64,000 nt of DNA from Spirodela intermedia (taxonomy: Eukaryota; Streptophyta; Magnoliopsida; Alismatales; Araceae). The DNA is taken from positions 7,635,221 through 7,699,220 of the forward strand of contig LR746270.1 in NCBI GenBank assembly GCA_902729315.2, written 5' to 3'. The notes below the pieces were generated by a model. The model had not been told where the DNA came from and searched no databases. It saw only the letters and a list, made by a program, of their open reading frames with translations. Every line of letters begins with the position of its first letter. Position 1 is the first letter of the stretch. The position numbers were made by a program, and so were the translations under genes. Below, in pieces: positions 13,690 through 24,176 of this stretch.

Positions 13690-14400
13690 GGATAAGCTCG
13701 CTGACTAGACCAGACAGAACCGCAGTTGACCAAATCGGCCCAGCTGGTCCGGTCAGTGGTTGGACCCATCTGGCCTACCCCCCTCTGTAGTCAATTAACC
13801 TAAGAGAGTACGTTCCCCCACCAATACAACCACATGTTTTTATTATTTATTTTATATTTTTTGTTGTTATGCAAGTCGCTGAGTCAGGCCAACGTCTAGG
13901 AAGTGCGGGGCCCACCCCTCTACAGAACCCGCACGTGTTGAAGTGGGGGCCATTTCTCTATTTGATGGTTGACCTGCCGATGGGTGATGTAATCTAACCG
14001 TCATTTCTATATGTATGGGGAGAAAGTCAACCCCAAGTAAGATTGAGCACCTACCCGAAGCAATCCTCATAAAGCCGGGTTGACTTGATTGGGAGACATC
14101 CGCCAAAATAGGAGTGCAATGTGCTCGAGGAGGAAGGTTTATGCTAGACATCAAAAGCTGACTTGACAAAGTTTGACCCATTCCAAAAGAAAGTGGTATT
14201 CACCCGCGTTTTGCGAGTAGAATTGGTGACAGAGGTGAGATGAAGAAACCCGACTTCTCCACTTCAGTGAGGGTGCGGATGTGGTCAACCCATATGATAA
14301 GAGATTTAGCCTCATTCATATAACAATACTTAACTCGTCGAAGGTCAACACAACCTTTAGGAAATTATATGCCACATTCAGAAGGTTGACTTTTCAACGT
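13690..14400. promoter_or_regulatory. Cluster of TTGAC (W-box core) sites upstream of the GPDH gene
   Basis: About ten TTGAC/GTCAA cores lie within 700 bases, for example near 13726, 13967, 14026, 14079, 14160 (two), 14283, 14343 and 14384. About 1.4 would be expected by chance on both strands. TTGAC is the core bound by WRKY factors. A TGACGTCAG bZIP-type element also occurs near 13531. Function is inference. Confidence 0.4.
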
Positions 14401-14848
14401 CTTCTCGCAGAGCTCTCTCTCTCTCTCTCTCAACCCCATCCCCCTTGCATCATCTGCCCTCTCCAGGGTCTGAAAAATCTGGGTTGGTTACTGGAGGAGA
14501 TCTGAGTAAAATTCCAAGGATGAAAATTTACGGTTTGGATCGAGGAGTTGTGGCTGCCGACGAAATCTTTGGGGGGCCGGGGGGAGAAATGGGGAGGAAG
14601 GTGAAGAGCGGACGCTCTGCTACATCGATGGAGGTGGCGCCAGATGAGAGGGCGGCGGAGTGAGCTCGCTGGCAGCAGCCCGTCATTTATGGGCCGAAGG
14701 TGAGGACGAGAGAGAGGAGGGGGGAGGGAGGAAGGAGAAGGTGGTGGCCATGCCGGTGACGTTTTAATGCAGCCCACCCAACCCCCGTCGCCCCACACGC
14801 TTCCGATACCCCCGAGAGAGACCTCCCCCCCGGCCTTATCCCCCTCCG

Positions 14849-14883
<35 letters not shown>

Positions 14884-15555
14884 ACCTACAGTGATTCATC
14901 ACCCTTCTCCTGCTTCGGGATCGCATGCAGGTCCCGTGCCGTCCTTCACGGTCTGAACAGCCCTGCCGTCGGAACCTAGCAGCCTCTTCCGCTGGCGGTT
15001 CGCCCTCTTCATCCGCCGGACTTGCAAAAGGCCAACTACCCGTCTCCCCTCCGCTGCCAATCTCTCTCCTTTTCATGCGCACCGCCCCTGATCTCCTTCG
15101 GAAACGAGGAGGGGAGGCGAAATCCTCGACCAGAGGGGGAAGATATATCCATAACCAGGCTTAGCAGTGCTCCCAGACGAGGCAAACCTGTCTCTTCTGA
15201 TTATTCTTCTTCTTCTTCTTCTTCCTCCCGCCGTCCCTTTCAGCCTTTTAAAATCCCCGGTTGGAGGGGCAGCTGACCCAATACCCGACAGCCGCCGCCC
15301 ATTCGGTTTGAATCGTAGACGAAGCCCGTCTCAGACGGCGGCGGGATCTTTCCGGCAACCCCCCTGCATTTGAAGCCCGGATTGGAAGGAGCCCTCTCTC
15401 TCTCTCTACTTTCTATCTATCTATATCTACGACTTGGGTCTCCGATCCTCGAAGGGGAAGGGGTTTCCGTCAGCGGAAGGAAGCATTTTGGTGAGCTTCC
15501 TCCCGCTTGTTCTACCCGCCGCCGGGGAAAACCAGAGCTTTTCTCTCTTTGGAAG
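14401..15555 (+). promoter_or_regulatory. GC-rich promoter and 5' leader of the GPDH gene
   Basis: Base composition rises sharply from 14400. The stretch holds CT microsatellites (14853-14881, 15398-15410) and a TTC repeat (about 15203-15225), common in plant leaders. Short open frames on both strands here are low-complexity and show no family. An ATG at 15370 is in frame with the GPDH start without an intervening stop. Confidence 0.45.
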
Positions 15556-18141
15556 ATGGTGGGCAGCGTGGACAGGAACCACGAGCCGGCCCACTCCAAC
15601 GGGACCCATCTGAACGCCGCCGGCGGCAGCGCCGTCGAGGAGAAGGTCGACGAGCTCCGCCGCCTCCTGGGCAAGTCCGACGGCGACCCCCTAAAGATCG
15701 TCGGCGTCGGCGCCGGCGCCTGGGGCAGCGTTTTCGTCGCCCTCCTTCAGGATGCCTACGGTAGCTTCCGCGACAAAGTCCAGATTAGGATATGGCGGCG
15801 CGCGGGGAGGTCCGTAGACAGGTCCACCGCAGAGCACCTCTTCGAGGTCATCAACTCCCGCGAGGACGTCCTCCGCCGCCTCATCCGCCGCTGCGCGTAC
15901 TTGAAATACGTCGAAGGGCGGCTCGGGGACAGGACCCTCTTCGCCGACGAGATCTTGAAGGACGGGTTCTGCCTGAACATGATCGACACGCCGCTGTGCC
16001 CGATGAAAGTGGTGACCAATCTGCAGGAGGCGGTGTGGGACGCGGATATCGTGGTCAACGGCCTGCCCTCCACGGAGACCCACGTTGTGTTCCAGGAAAT
16101 CAGCAGGTACTGGAAAGAGAGGATCACCGTGCCCATCATCATCTCTCTCGCCAAGGGAATAGAGACGGAGCTAGAGCCTACGCCGCGCATAATCACGCCC
16201 ACCCAGATGATTAATCGCGCAAGTGAGGCTTTTTTCCTCTCTGATTTGAAATTTCCATCATTTCGAAATCAATTTTTTCTGTTCTTCGGCGGCTCTAACC
16301 TGTTCTTTGTCGAAAATCTACAGTTCGTCCGTCTTTGTGATCATTTTGCCACATTTCCTCGTCATTCATTCAATCAGTTTCCGCCACCATTGAAGAAACC
16401 TTAAATGGATTTTTTTTTGTGATCATTTTTTGAAAATTCACTGTGGTGAGGGTAGAAAATGTTGCCATGATATGTTTGTAGGAAACGGGTGAGCCTGCCA
16501 CTTTCGGATACGACTCTCTATCCCAGTAGAATGCTGGGGGAGCTAAAGTCTTAAAATAGGAAAAAAAAATAAAAATGTCAGATTGCCTGCATGATTCCTC
16601 AGTCTGCTATGAATCCCCTTTTTCCTTGTTTTTTATGCATCAATAAATACGGTTTTGCCTCTTAACATTTAGTCACATAACCAAAAAAAAAAAGAGAAAA
16701 AAAAAAACTTGTTCAATCCTTTGACCTCCTTTGCTTGACCAGGGCGATCTCTGAGTAGCCCATGTAGATGTTTCCTTCACACAGTAATCATAGTGAAGAA
16801 TTGTACCTCCAGTGCAGCATCAATTAACTCAATATTATCCATTATGCGGTTTAATTTACCATGCTGGGAGAGCTTTTTATGACATATGAAGCTCATCTGC
16901 CTCCCCACTCAATCCCCCTTCTAACATATCATTTTTATTTATTTATTTATTTATTTTATTATTACACCTGCATGGCAGCTGGAGTCCCAATAGAGAACAT
17001 CCTCTATCTGGGAGGGCCCAACATTGCTTCAGAGATTTATAACAAAGAGTATGCCAACGCTCGAATATGCGGAGCAGAGAAGTGGAGGAAGCCGCTCGCG
17101 AGGTTCTTGAGGCAGCCTCATTTCATCGTGTGGGACAACAGCGACCTTGTCACGCATGAAGTGATGGGCGGGCTGAAGAACGTCTATGCAATCGGTGCTG
17201 GTACGAGCCGCTGCTCTTTGCTTGTCTCAATCTCAATCTTTCTCGGGTAGCAGTAGTCTTAATTGGAGGATTTGAGACAAGAATTGCATCGGATTCCTGT
17301 GAATCAAGATCCCCTTTAATCGAAATCTTCAATCCTTCTTCATTAATATTGTAAATTATTTTTAAAAAATAATTATACCAAATTTAGCGTACCAAGGCTG
17401 CTTCTTTCTTATGAATCAAGATTCTCTTTCATAATGATCTTTATCTTTTTTGGCTGGTTGCTTAACTTTAGATTTAAAGTAAGGCTACTTCTTCTAATAA
17501 ATCAAGTTTTTATTTTGATTGAAGTGGAAGATATCTCATGCGAGTCTTAATGATGGACATTTGAAGCATTATTTCTTACGAGGTTTCTTCAGTTTTGAAA
17601 GATAAAGAAACAGTGAGATCCTCTTATTCTTTTAACTGCTAAAAGTGGTATGAACTTTGATGGCGCTATTTTTCTGCCAGTGGATCTCTCTGCGGGTGGT
17701 CAGAGTTGACTTTCTGAGGAAGATGCCAAAACTAGAAAAGATCCAGATTAGACTGGCTGATGGCCACAGATGATTTTAAAGAGCTGCTTGGGTATGGAGA
17801 GATTCTCCAGCTGTGATAAGTTAAGCTTTCGCAGCATGTTAGGGGGGATGAAGCAAAAGAAACTTGGGGCAGTGTTAACTTATTCTCATCTGACTGGTGA
17901 CTAAAAGCATATTTATATCCACAATTAATCTACAATATTCCTTTATTAATCCTCACCCCTGTTCCTCGTATATTATTTATGTTGCAAGTGGACCCAGCAT
18001 AACTTACACTAAACACAAAGAGTATAACGTCAAGGTGCATGTTTTGAAATCCTTTGAAGCGAAGAAAATTGTGACTGCAATGTATGCCTACTCTTTGGTT
18101 AAGGTTTGAATGACTTCTGAGCAGAAGCTGTTATTATCATC

Positions 18142-18185
<44 letters not shown>

Positions 18186-19920
18186 TCCATTGTTTTAAAA
18201 AAATCATTTGCTGTGGAATCCACAGTTTATCTTGCAGCAGTAATCTCTTCTGGATTTTAGATGATGGTTTAGTATGATTGCCTAGTATTCAATGCTGCCT
18301 AGCCCTCCCTTATCGGTGCTCACGATATTGGGATTCGGGCACTTTGAAATCATCAAAGTGCCGCCATGCCTCCTCTGAAATCATCAAGAAGCCTTCTCTT
18401 GGTTCGAATTATCAGCCAAATCGGCCACTAATTTGAACAGTTTGTTATCTGTTTTGCTTGATCTCGAATGAGGTTCACCCAGTTAAAAGAAATCAGAGCC
18501 TGCAAATTAAAATTTGATTTTGGGAATTGAAAAAGGGGTTCTGCAGAGTTATATTTTTCTTCTTCTTCTCTAAGGATTATGTATAAGCAGGCGAATTATG
18601 CATTGTAATTTATTTTATTATTGCCTACGCTTCCGTATCTTGAGCCATTCATGCTTGAGAAAATTAATTTAAATATCATTCTCAAAATTTATAATTTGAG
18701 ATGGCTCATCCAATATTGATGATTATCCTTTTATCAAAAAAAATTCAGGAATGGTGGCAGCGCTGACAAACGAGAGTGCCACCAGTAAATCCGTGTACTT
18801 TGCACACTGCACATCGGAGATGATCTTCATCACTCACCTCTTGACTGAGCAGCCAGAGAAGCTTGCGGGCCCCTTGCTCGCTGACACATACGTGACCCTG
18901 TTGAAGGGCCGCAATGCGTGGTATGGGCAGATGCTTGCTAAGGGGGAGCTGAGCCCTGACATGGGTGATAGCATCAAGGGCAAGGGGATGATTCAGGTCC
19001 ACTTCTCTCATCTTCATGGTGTTCACAGTCTCTCGAGATCATCTCCTCATATCCCATGGACTTGGCTCTTTTGGGTTGATATGAAATCCTGAGCCTGGAT
19101 GCTAGAACTATATATATATATATAGATCATCTCCTTATATGCCATGAACTTGGGTCTTTAGGGTTAATATGAAATCCTGAGTCTGGAAGCTAGGATTATA
19201 TATATATATATATATATAGTCTTTTTAACAATTTGCTCATAATTTTCTGCACCCACCCCCCCCCCTCTTTTTCTCCCCTTTCAGGGTGTCTCTGCTGTCG
19301 GCGCATTTTACGAGCTGCTGAGTCAATCTAGCTTGAATGTGATTCACTCTGAAGAGAAAAAGCCGGTCGCTCCAGTTGAGGTCTGCCCCATCCTCAAGAC
19401 ATTATACAAGATACTGATTACAAGGTATGCATATGAGTATATATATACATATGTGTTTATATTCGTATTTATGGGTTTCTTAAATTGCTTCAAAGACCCA
19501 TCAAGAAAGAATGAAACTTGACTAATTCATCAAATTAGAATATCTCGAAGGGATAAACAGGAAAAAAAAAATAGTTGCATGTTCATATCCAGAGGTGATC
19601 CTCTCTCTTGATTCCTCCTTTTCTTTTTCTTTTTCTTTTTTTTTTTTTGGTGCCATCTACCCTGCGCAGCTGAGTACCTTGATTGGCTTGAATTTCTTCT
19701 TTTTTTTTAAGTAGCATCATCTCGAAAAACATTACCCATATATTTATATGTATATATATATATATATATATTCATATATTTATTGGGTTTCAACAGGGAA
19801 TACACGTCTCAGGCGATTCTCCAAGCATTGAGAGATGAAACCATGAACGATCCACGCGATCGCATTGAGATCGCCCAGAGTCATTCCTTCTACAGGCCGT
19901 CTCTGCTCGGCCAGCCATGA
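15556..19920 (+). CDS. GPDHC1: Glycerol-3-phosphate dehydrogenase [NAD+], plant cytosolic type
   Basis: The enzyme interconverts dihydroxyacetone phosphate and glycerol-3-phosphate with NADH. In plants it supplies glycerolipid precursors and takes part in a redox shuttle with the mitochondrial FAD enzyme. Five exons are joined in phase: 15556-16222, 16979-17200, 18749-18996, 19285-19424 and 19797-19920. They give 466 residues, close to the usual length of about 460. Visible features are the Rossmann glycine motif GVGAGAWGS near residue 50, the block [42 protein letters not shown], the catalytic-region [32 protein letters not shown] and the C-terminal [11 protein letters not shown] chose the MVGS start because plant homologues begin there. 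Introns contain ATT, TA and small tandem repeats. Family assignment is very secure; the symbol is by resemblance to the Arabidopsis cytosolic enzyme. Confidence 0.96.
18138..18184. repeat. (ATT)n microsatellite in GPDH intron 2
   Basis: About 15 uninterrupted ATT units lie deep in the 1.5-kb second intron, followed by ordinary AT-rich intron. Confidence 0.95.
19037..19220. repeat. 88-bp tandem duplication with TA runs in GPDH intron 3
   Basis: Two diverged copies start at GATCATCTCC 19037 and 19125. Each ends in a (TA)n run (19111-19124 and 19199-19219). The first copy starts 40 bases after the exon 3 donor, so the duplication is purely intronic. Confidence 0.85.
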
Positions 19921-21057
19921 TCGGACAGCGCCCATCAGCCCTTCCGTTCCCAGAAAAGATTAGGAATTTATTGCTTGTTTTTCTTTGTTTCGTTCCTGAT
20001 CTGTTCTTGCTATTTGTAAATGGGTTGACCGGCCATTATCATCTGTTCTACAATCAATGAAAAATTTTGTGTCAAGCTTCTCGTGTTGTTGATGTGGGCA
20101 TTGACTCGGTGGATTAGATGATGCAAGTCAACGTAGAGTTGACCGATGCCGACCATATTTGCAGGATAAGTACATTAATGCTTGCCGAGTAAACTTCTTT
20201 TTTTTCCCCTAGTTTTGCATTTAAAAGAACAGGCTAAGAAGGGTAGATAAGATGATGAATCATTTTTGAGATAGTAAATAGCGTTGACTAATTCACGAGG
20301 TCAAATATATTTCCACTTTGTATTTATCTGGGTTTTGGACCTTACCACCAAGCCCTTTGTTTCCAAAAGTCAACTGAGTCCGTCTATCACTAGAACTATG
20401 GAAAAGTATGCAGACTACTTCAATTCATGCGAACGAGGATAAAAAAAAGGACCAGACGTTACTAAATTGTATCCTATTATTTACTTAGTATAAAGTTAGT
20501 ACATTGTAAAATCATGTGAAATATGCGATCAAATTTTTATAGGAATTTTATTGAATAAACTAGTGTAAGTCAACAGATTTTCGGCGTTCTTGATTTGGGG
20601 GTGGGGGAGTAGAAAGGAATGTGGGTTGATTTTGATACTTGGTAATCTATCTAGCAATATTTAAACAGCGACCTTGGAGTTGACTTGATCGTTTCAGATC
20701 TCCTCCTCTAGAACCGGATCAGTTTCCGTTGACTATGATCAAGATCCAACGGTTGTGAGTACATCACTGACCCATGATCATCGTGGGTTTGTGAAACCCT
20801 GAGCTTCCATAGTAGTCCCCGGCGCCGTCGGAGCTCGCCGCGGCCCCCTTTCACCCCGGCCTCTGTCCGGCGGCGCTAAGAAGGACGCGTTGAAGCTCGG
20901 CGGCGACACATTGTATCAGCTTTCAGCCGCCTCCAGGTCTGCTTCTTGGTCTCTTTTGTTCCTCCGTCGCCTCGTTCTCTGCTACTGGGTCTGAGTATGC
21001 GGAAGCATTCATTTTTCAGCTCTGAAAGGGAGTGGGGGTGGGTGGGGAGAGGAAGAC
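19921..21057 (+). promoter_or_regulatory. GPDH 3' region and upstream region of the S10 gene, rich in TTGAC sites
   Basis: The first 150 bases are GPDH 3' UTR, with an AATGAA-type polyadenylation signal near 20056. From 20027 to 20735 there are about ten TTGAC/GTCAA cores, again far above chance. A GC-rich block from about 20815 to 20940 probably marks the transcription start and leader of the S10 gene. Confidence 0.4.
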
Positions 21058-23702
21058 ATGGCAGCTCGGGCGCTGTTGAAGTCGAGCTGTGAACGTGGTT
21101 GGTCCTCGTCGATCTACCGGACGATGCAGAGGGAGCTGTCGTCTTCTGCCATGTCCGATCTCGCCCCCCTTCACCGAAGGGCACTACTCGTCAGTGCTGC
21201 TGCTGAAGTTTCCCCACGCGGCACTCACTTCCCCGTCTCGGAGGGTACCAGGTTGGAACGAATCACCGGACATCATTCGCTCATTCCTTGTTTTTTTTTC
21301 TATCTCGTTTACGAATGCAACAATAGAGATGAACTGTTCTGTTGCGCTAGAGCTCCGAGAGTGATCTGGGTCTTCTGGAACCCAGAAGAGACCTTGCTTC
21401 TTGCTGGACTGATACACTTTTGGGAGACAGATCCAACGTTTCTATATTATTTTGGATTTCATCGGGTCTTCAAATCGGTGGAAATTGGTCGAAAGAAATC
21501 CTGTTTATTTCTAAGAAAATCTTGCAGATGCCACAACCAGGAGATTATTCTTGGAATTAGTTACCTAATTGGTGTAAATTTCTGATTTTTTCTTCAAATG
21601 GGAGTAATTGTGAGGGGGAAAATAAAAGCAGTGGAAGAATCTCTTGCCATATCGCTGTGTCTTTAAGAACATAAGATGGAGCTAGGAGTTGTGGTTCTGC
21701 TTCTCTTCTAAGTTTGGCGGCCGAGAAAGGGTGGGTTAATTCCCATTAATGAATTCTATCTTATGTTTACGATTTTACTAATTACATTCTATATTTTAAA
21801 TAAAATATTCAAAAATTCTGATTTTCCCGATAGTCTGGAAGATTTATTGTATATGACTCAGATTACTGTGCAGAGTCCATTTCCATGTATGATCTGAATG
21901 GAATCCATATGAACATTTGAATGTCTGGGTGCTTTCTTGATTGCAAAGATAATGTTGGGTTGCAGTTTTCTTAAAAAAGAGTTTTAGATTGTTCACAAGG
22001 AGCTTCTATGTAAGTTTTTGCCCTGTTATAGCGTCTGATTCAATCCAAGTAGTCCGAACAATGAGCTTCCCATTATTTTATTCATTAAACTGATCTGAAC
22101 GAATGAAAAGCCTCGGATTCATCGATGCTTTTGAGGTTTAGATTGGGCGAGATGAATGATTGCTTTAACTTTTAGGATATTGCTTTGACTCTTTCAGTAA
22201 TAAGCCTTCAAATAAAACGAGTGTACAGGGTTATACAGAATAGAAGTTAGCAAAGAGGAAACAAAATGGTCAGATTTTCTGAATTTATTACCATTTTTTG
22301 TGTTGATTCGTACAACCCATTTCTATTTTATTTATTACGTGGTATTTTAGTTTAAGAGGAAATGCATCCATTTTAGTTCAATATGTGATATTTTTTTTAT
22401 GAAAAATCAGGTAGGCGAGTGAATAAAATAGTAATTTCTTTATATTCAATCGTATTATTTTTTGTATTTCTGTGAGAGTGCCTTTTATTTTGGATCATCC
22501 TCCTCTTACATCCTTCTAATGTTTCTTCCTCTGGGTGATGCCCATTTGTTTTTATTTTTATTATTTTGTTTAATTTTTTTGGTTCCTCTTCATGCTATAA
22601 TCCTTATTTATAGTTCAAGAAAAAAGTTGACTTGAGGTGCAAACATGAACCCTATTAAAAAATATTACACACATTTAGTAAATTTCGCGTTTTGCTTTGA
22701 TTCTCAACGCTCATTCATTGCAGGAACCCGCCCTTCCATTCAATCGGGTGACAAGCTTTTTGATTCCCTTTTTTTTTTCTTTCGTAATTCTTTTAAACTA
22801 ACTGGCCGTTGATGATGATGGTGTTCTAAGTTGCAAACTTATGGTGATTAAAGCCATTTTAGCCCTTTTTTCCTAGAATCTCTGCATTATTTACCTTATC
22901 AGAATCATATAATGCTCCTAGTAGTAGGAAAGAAGAAGAAGAAGAAGAAGAAGAAGAAGAAGATTATAAACTCATTCATGCCTGAAGTCAAATGTTTTAC
23001 AGGAGCAGAGGCTCAAGCTTTTCCCAAAATGTTCGATGGATGGGAAGCAGACAAGACATGCTTATCAGGGCAAAAGTCAACGACCTCGGGAGGAAGAAAT
23101 CGACTTGGACGTGCCCCAAGTAAACATCTTTTTTCTCACCTAAGTTATCACCCCGCCGCCCGATTTTTTTGAATTGGAAGGTCAACCCCCTAGATTATAA
23201 TGCCCATGTTCTAATTTAGGTGTGGGTCAGTGAATGGGGCCATCCATCAGAAGTGCATGGGCTGTCAGGAGCCTGACAGCATCGCGATCGGACGGTCCCC
23301 GTCATTCGGGTTCGCTCTGGGAGTTGACTCGGAGACGACGAGCAGGGTGGCGCTCCCCCGATCGATAGTCAAATTCTGTGTTCTTCGGTCGCCACACATC
23401 GACAAGAAGTCAAGGGAGCAATTCGAGATGAGGATCAACAAGCTGTACATGGTGGTCAAGACCCGGTCGGAGGACCTGCAGAAGAAGTTCTTCTGGTTGA
23501 AGCGCCAGCGGATACTCGGTGCCCAGTATGAGATCGTCTTCTCCTACAAGACCCGGCTCCCCCTGAAGCCCCCACTGCCGGATAACCCATCGTGAGCTCA
23601 TCTTTCTCTCTCTCTCTCTCTCTCCCTCTCTCTCTCTCCCTCTCTCTCTCTCCTCGTTGAACCGTGATGCTGATTGTTGGGATCTTCCGCAGGGATGAGT
23701 AA
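21058..23702 (+). CDS. RPS10: Mitochondrial ribosomal protein S10, nuclear-encoded, with an N-terminal RanBP2-type zinc finger
   Basis: S10 is a small-subunit protein of the mitochondrial ribosome; its gene moved to the nucleus many times in angiosperms. Phase-consistent exons are 21058-21251, an optional 22724-22747, 23003-23119, 23220-23591 and 23693-23702. They give 238 residues, or 230 without the small exon. Residues 1-75 are rich in R, S and A and nearly free of acids at the start, as in a mitochondrial presequence. Trp108, Cys110, Cys113, Asn117, Cys124 and Cys127 match the RanBP2 finger pattern exactly, split by an intron after Lys112. From about residue 155 the text is plant mitochondrial S10: [38 protein letters not shown]. 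The N-terminal part of ancestral S10 (about 35 residues) is absent or unrecognisable. The exon 1 donor (AG|GTTGGA) is weak and is the least certain point; a TGA at 23593 would end an unspliced form. Confidence 0.85.
22724..22747 (+). other. Candidate 24-nt microexon in the S10 gene
   Basis: A GAACCCGCCC…TCGG segment is bounded by a strong acceptor (TTCATTGCAG) and a GTGACA donor. Its length is a multiple of three and its frame stays open, so inclusion would insert eight residues in the presequence-finger linker. Expression evidence is needed to confirm it. Confidence 0.35.
22927..22962. repeat. (GAA/AAG)n repeat just before S10 exon 2
   Basis: About twelve AAG units on the sense strand end 40 bases before the acceptor at 23002, in the place where a polypyrimidine tract would normally lie. 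Confidence 0.95.
23605..23655. repeat. CT microsatellite in the last S10 intron
   Basis: A CT run with CCC interruptions fills most of the 101-base final intron and supplies its polypyrimidine tract. Confidence 0.9.
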
Positions 23703-24176
23703 AGCCTTGGGGAAGGCAGGTGCAGGCGCTCAGTTGAGCAAACTCATCAGAATTGGAGACTCTGGAGATCTCGCCGTTGTGCCATTTTTTCTTGCCAATA
23801 ATGTGAGATTTTGGCGACAATGGTTTCTCGTTGACTTCCCTCCTGTTCTCTGTTGACTTACGCTTCCATATCACCTGCTATTATATCCATCCATTCTTGG
23901 TTTCTCTCTCTCTCTCTCTACAGTTGTTCATCTACAGACCTGGTGATGAGCAGATAAAAGGAATGAGAAGGGGGGGGGGGAAGCCTCTGAAAGCGCCGAC
24001 CTTGCTCTTTATAAACTAGTCTTCAGATGAAATGAGGGGAGAAGCACAACTATGAGAGAAACAATTGGCGACCCACTGCACACTGACGACCCACTACTTA
24101 CTATTTGCGGAAGTGCTTGCCGGTGAGGAGGATGGTGATTCTTCGCTATGATCTGAACCAGTTCTTGTCGTCCCCG
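23703..24176. other. Shared 3' region between convergent S10 and RING genes
   Basis: The 470 bases between the two stop codons must hold both 3' UTRs. A short CT run (23902-23919) and a G10 run near 23970 are present. No gene is seen. Confidence 0.6.

Noticed and set aside
18400-18415. GGTTCGAATTA resembling a tRNA B box in GPDH intron 2
   Set aside because: No A box at proper distance and no cloverleaf can be drawn.
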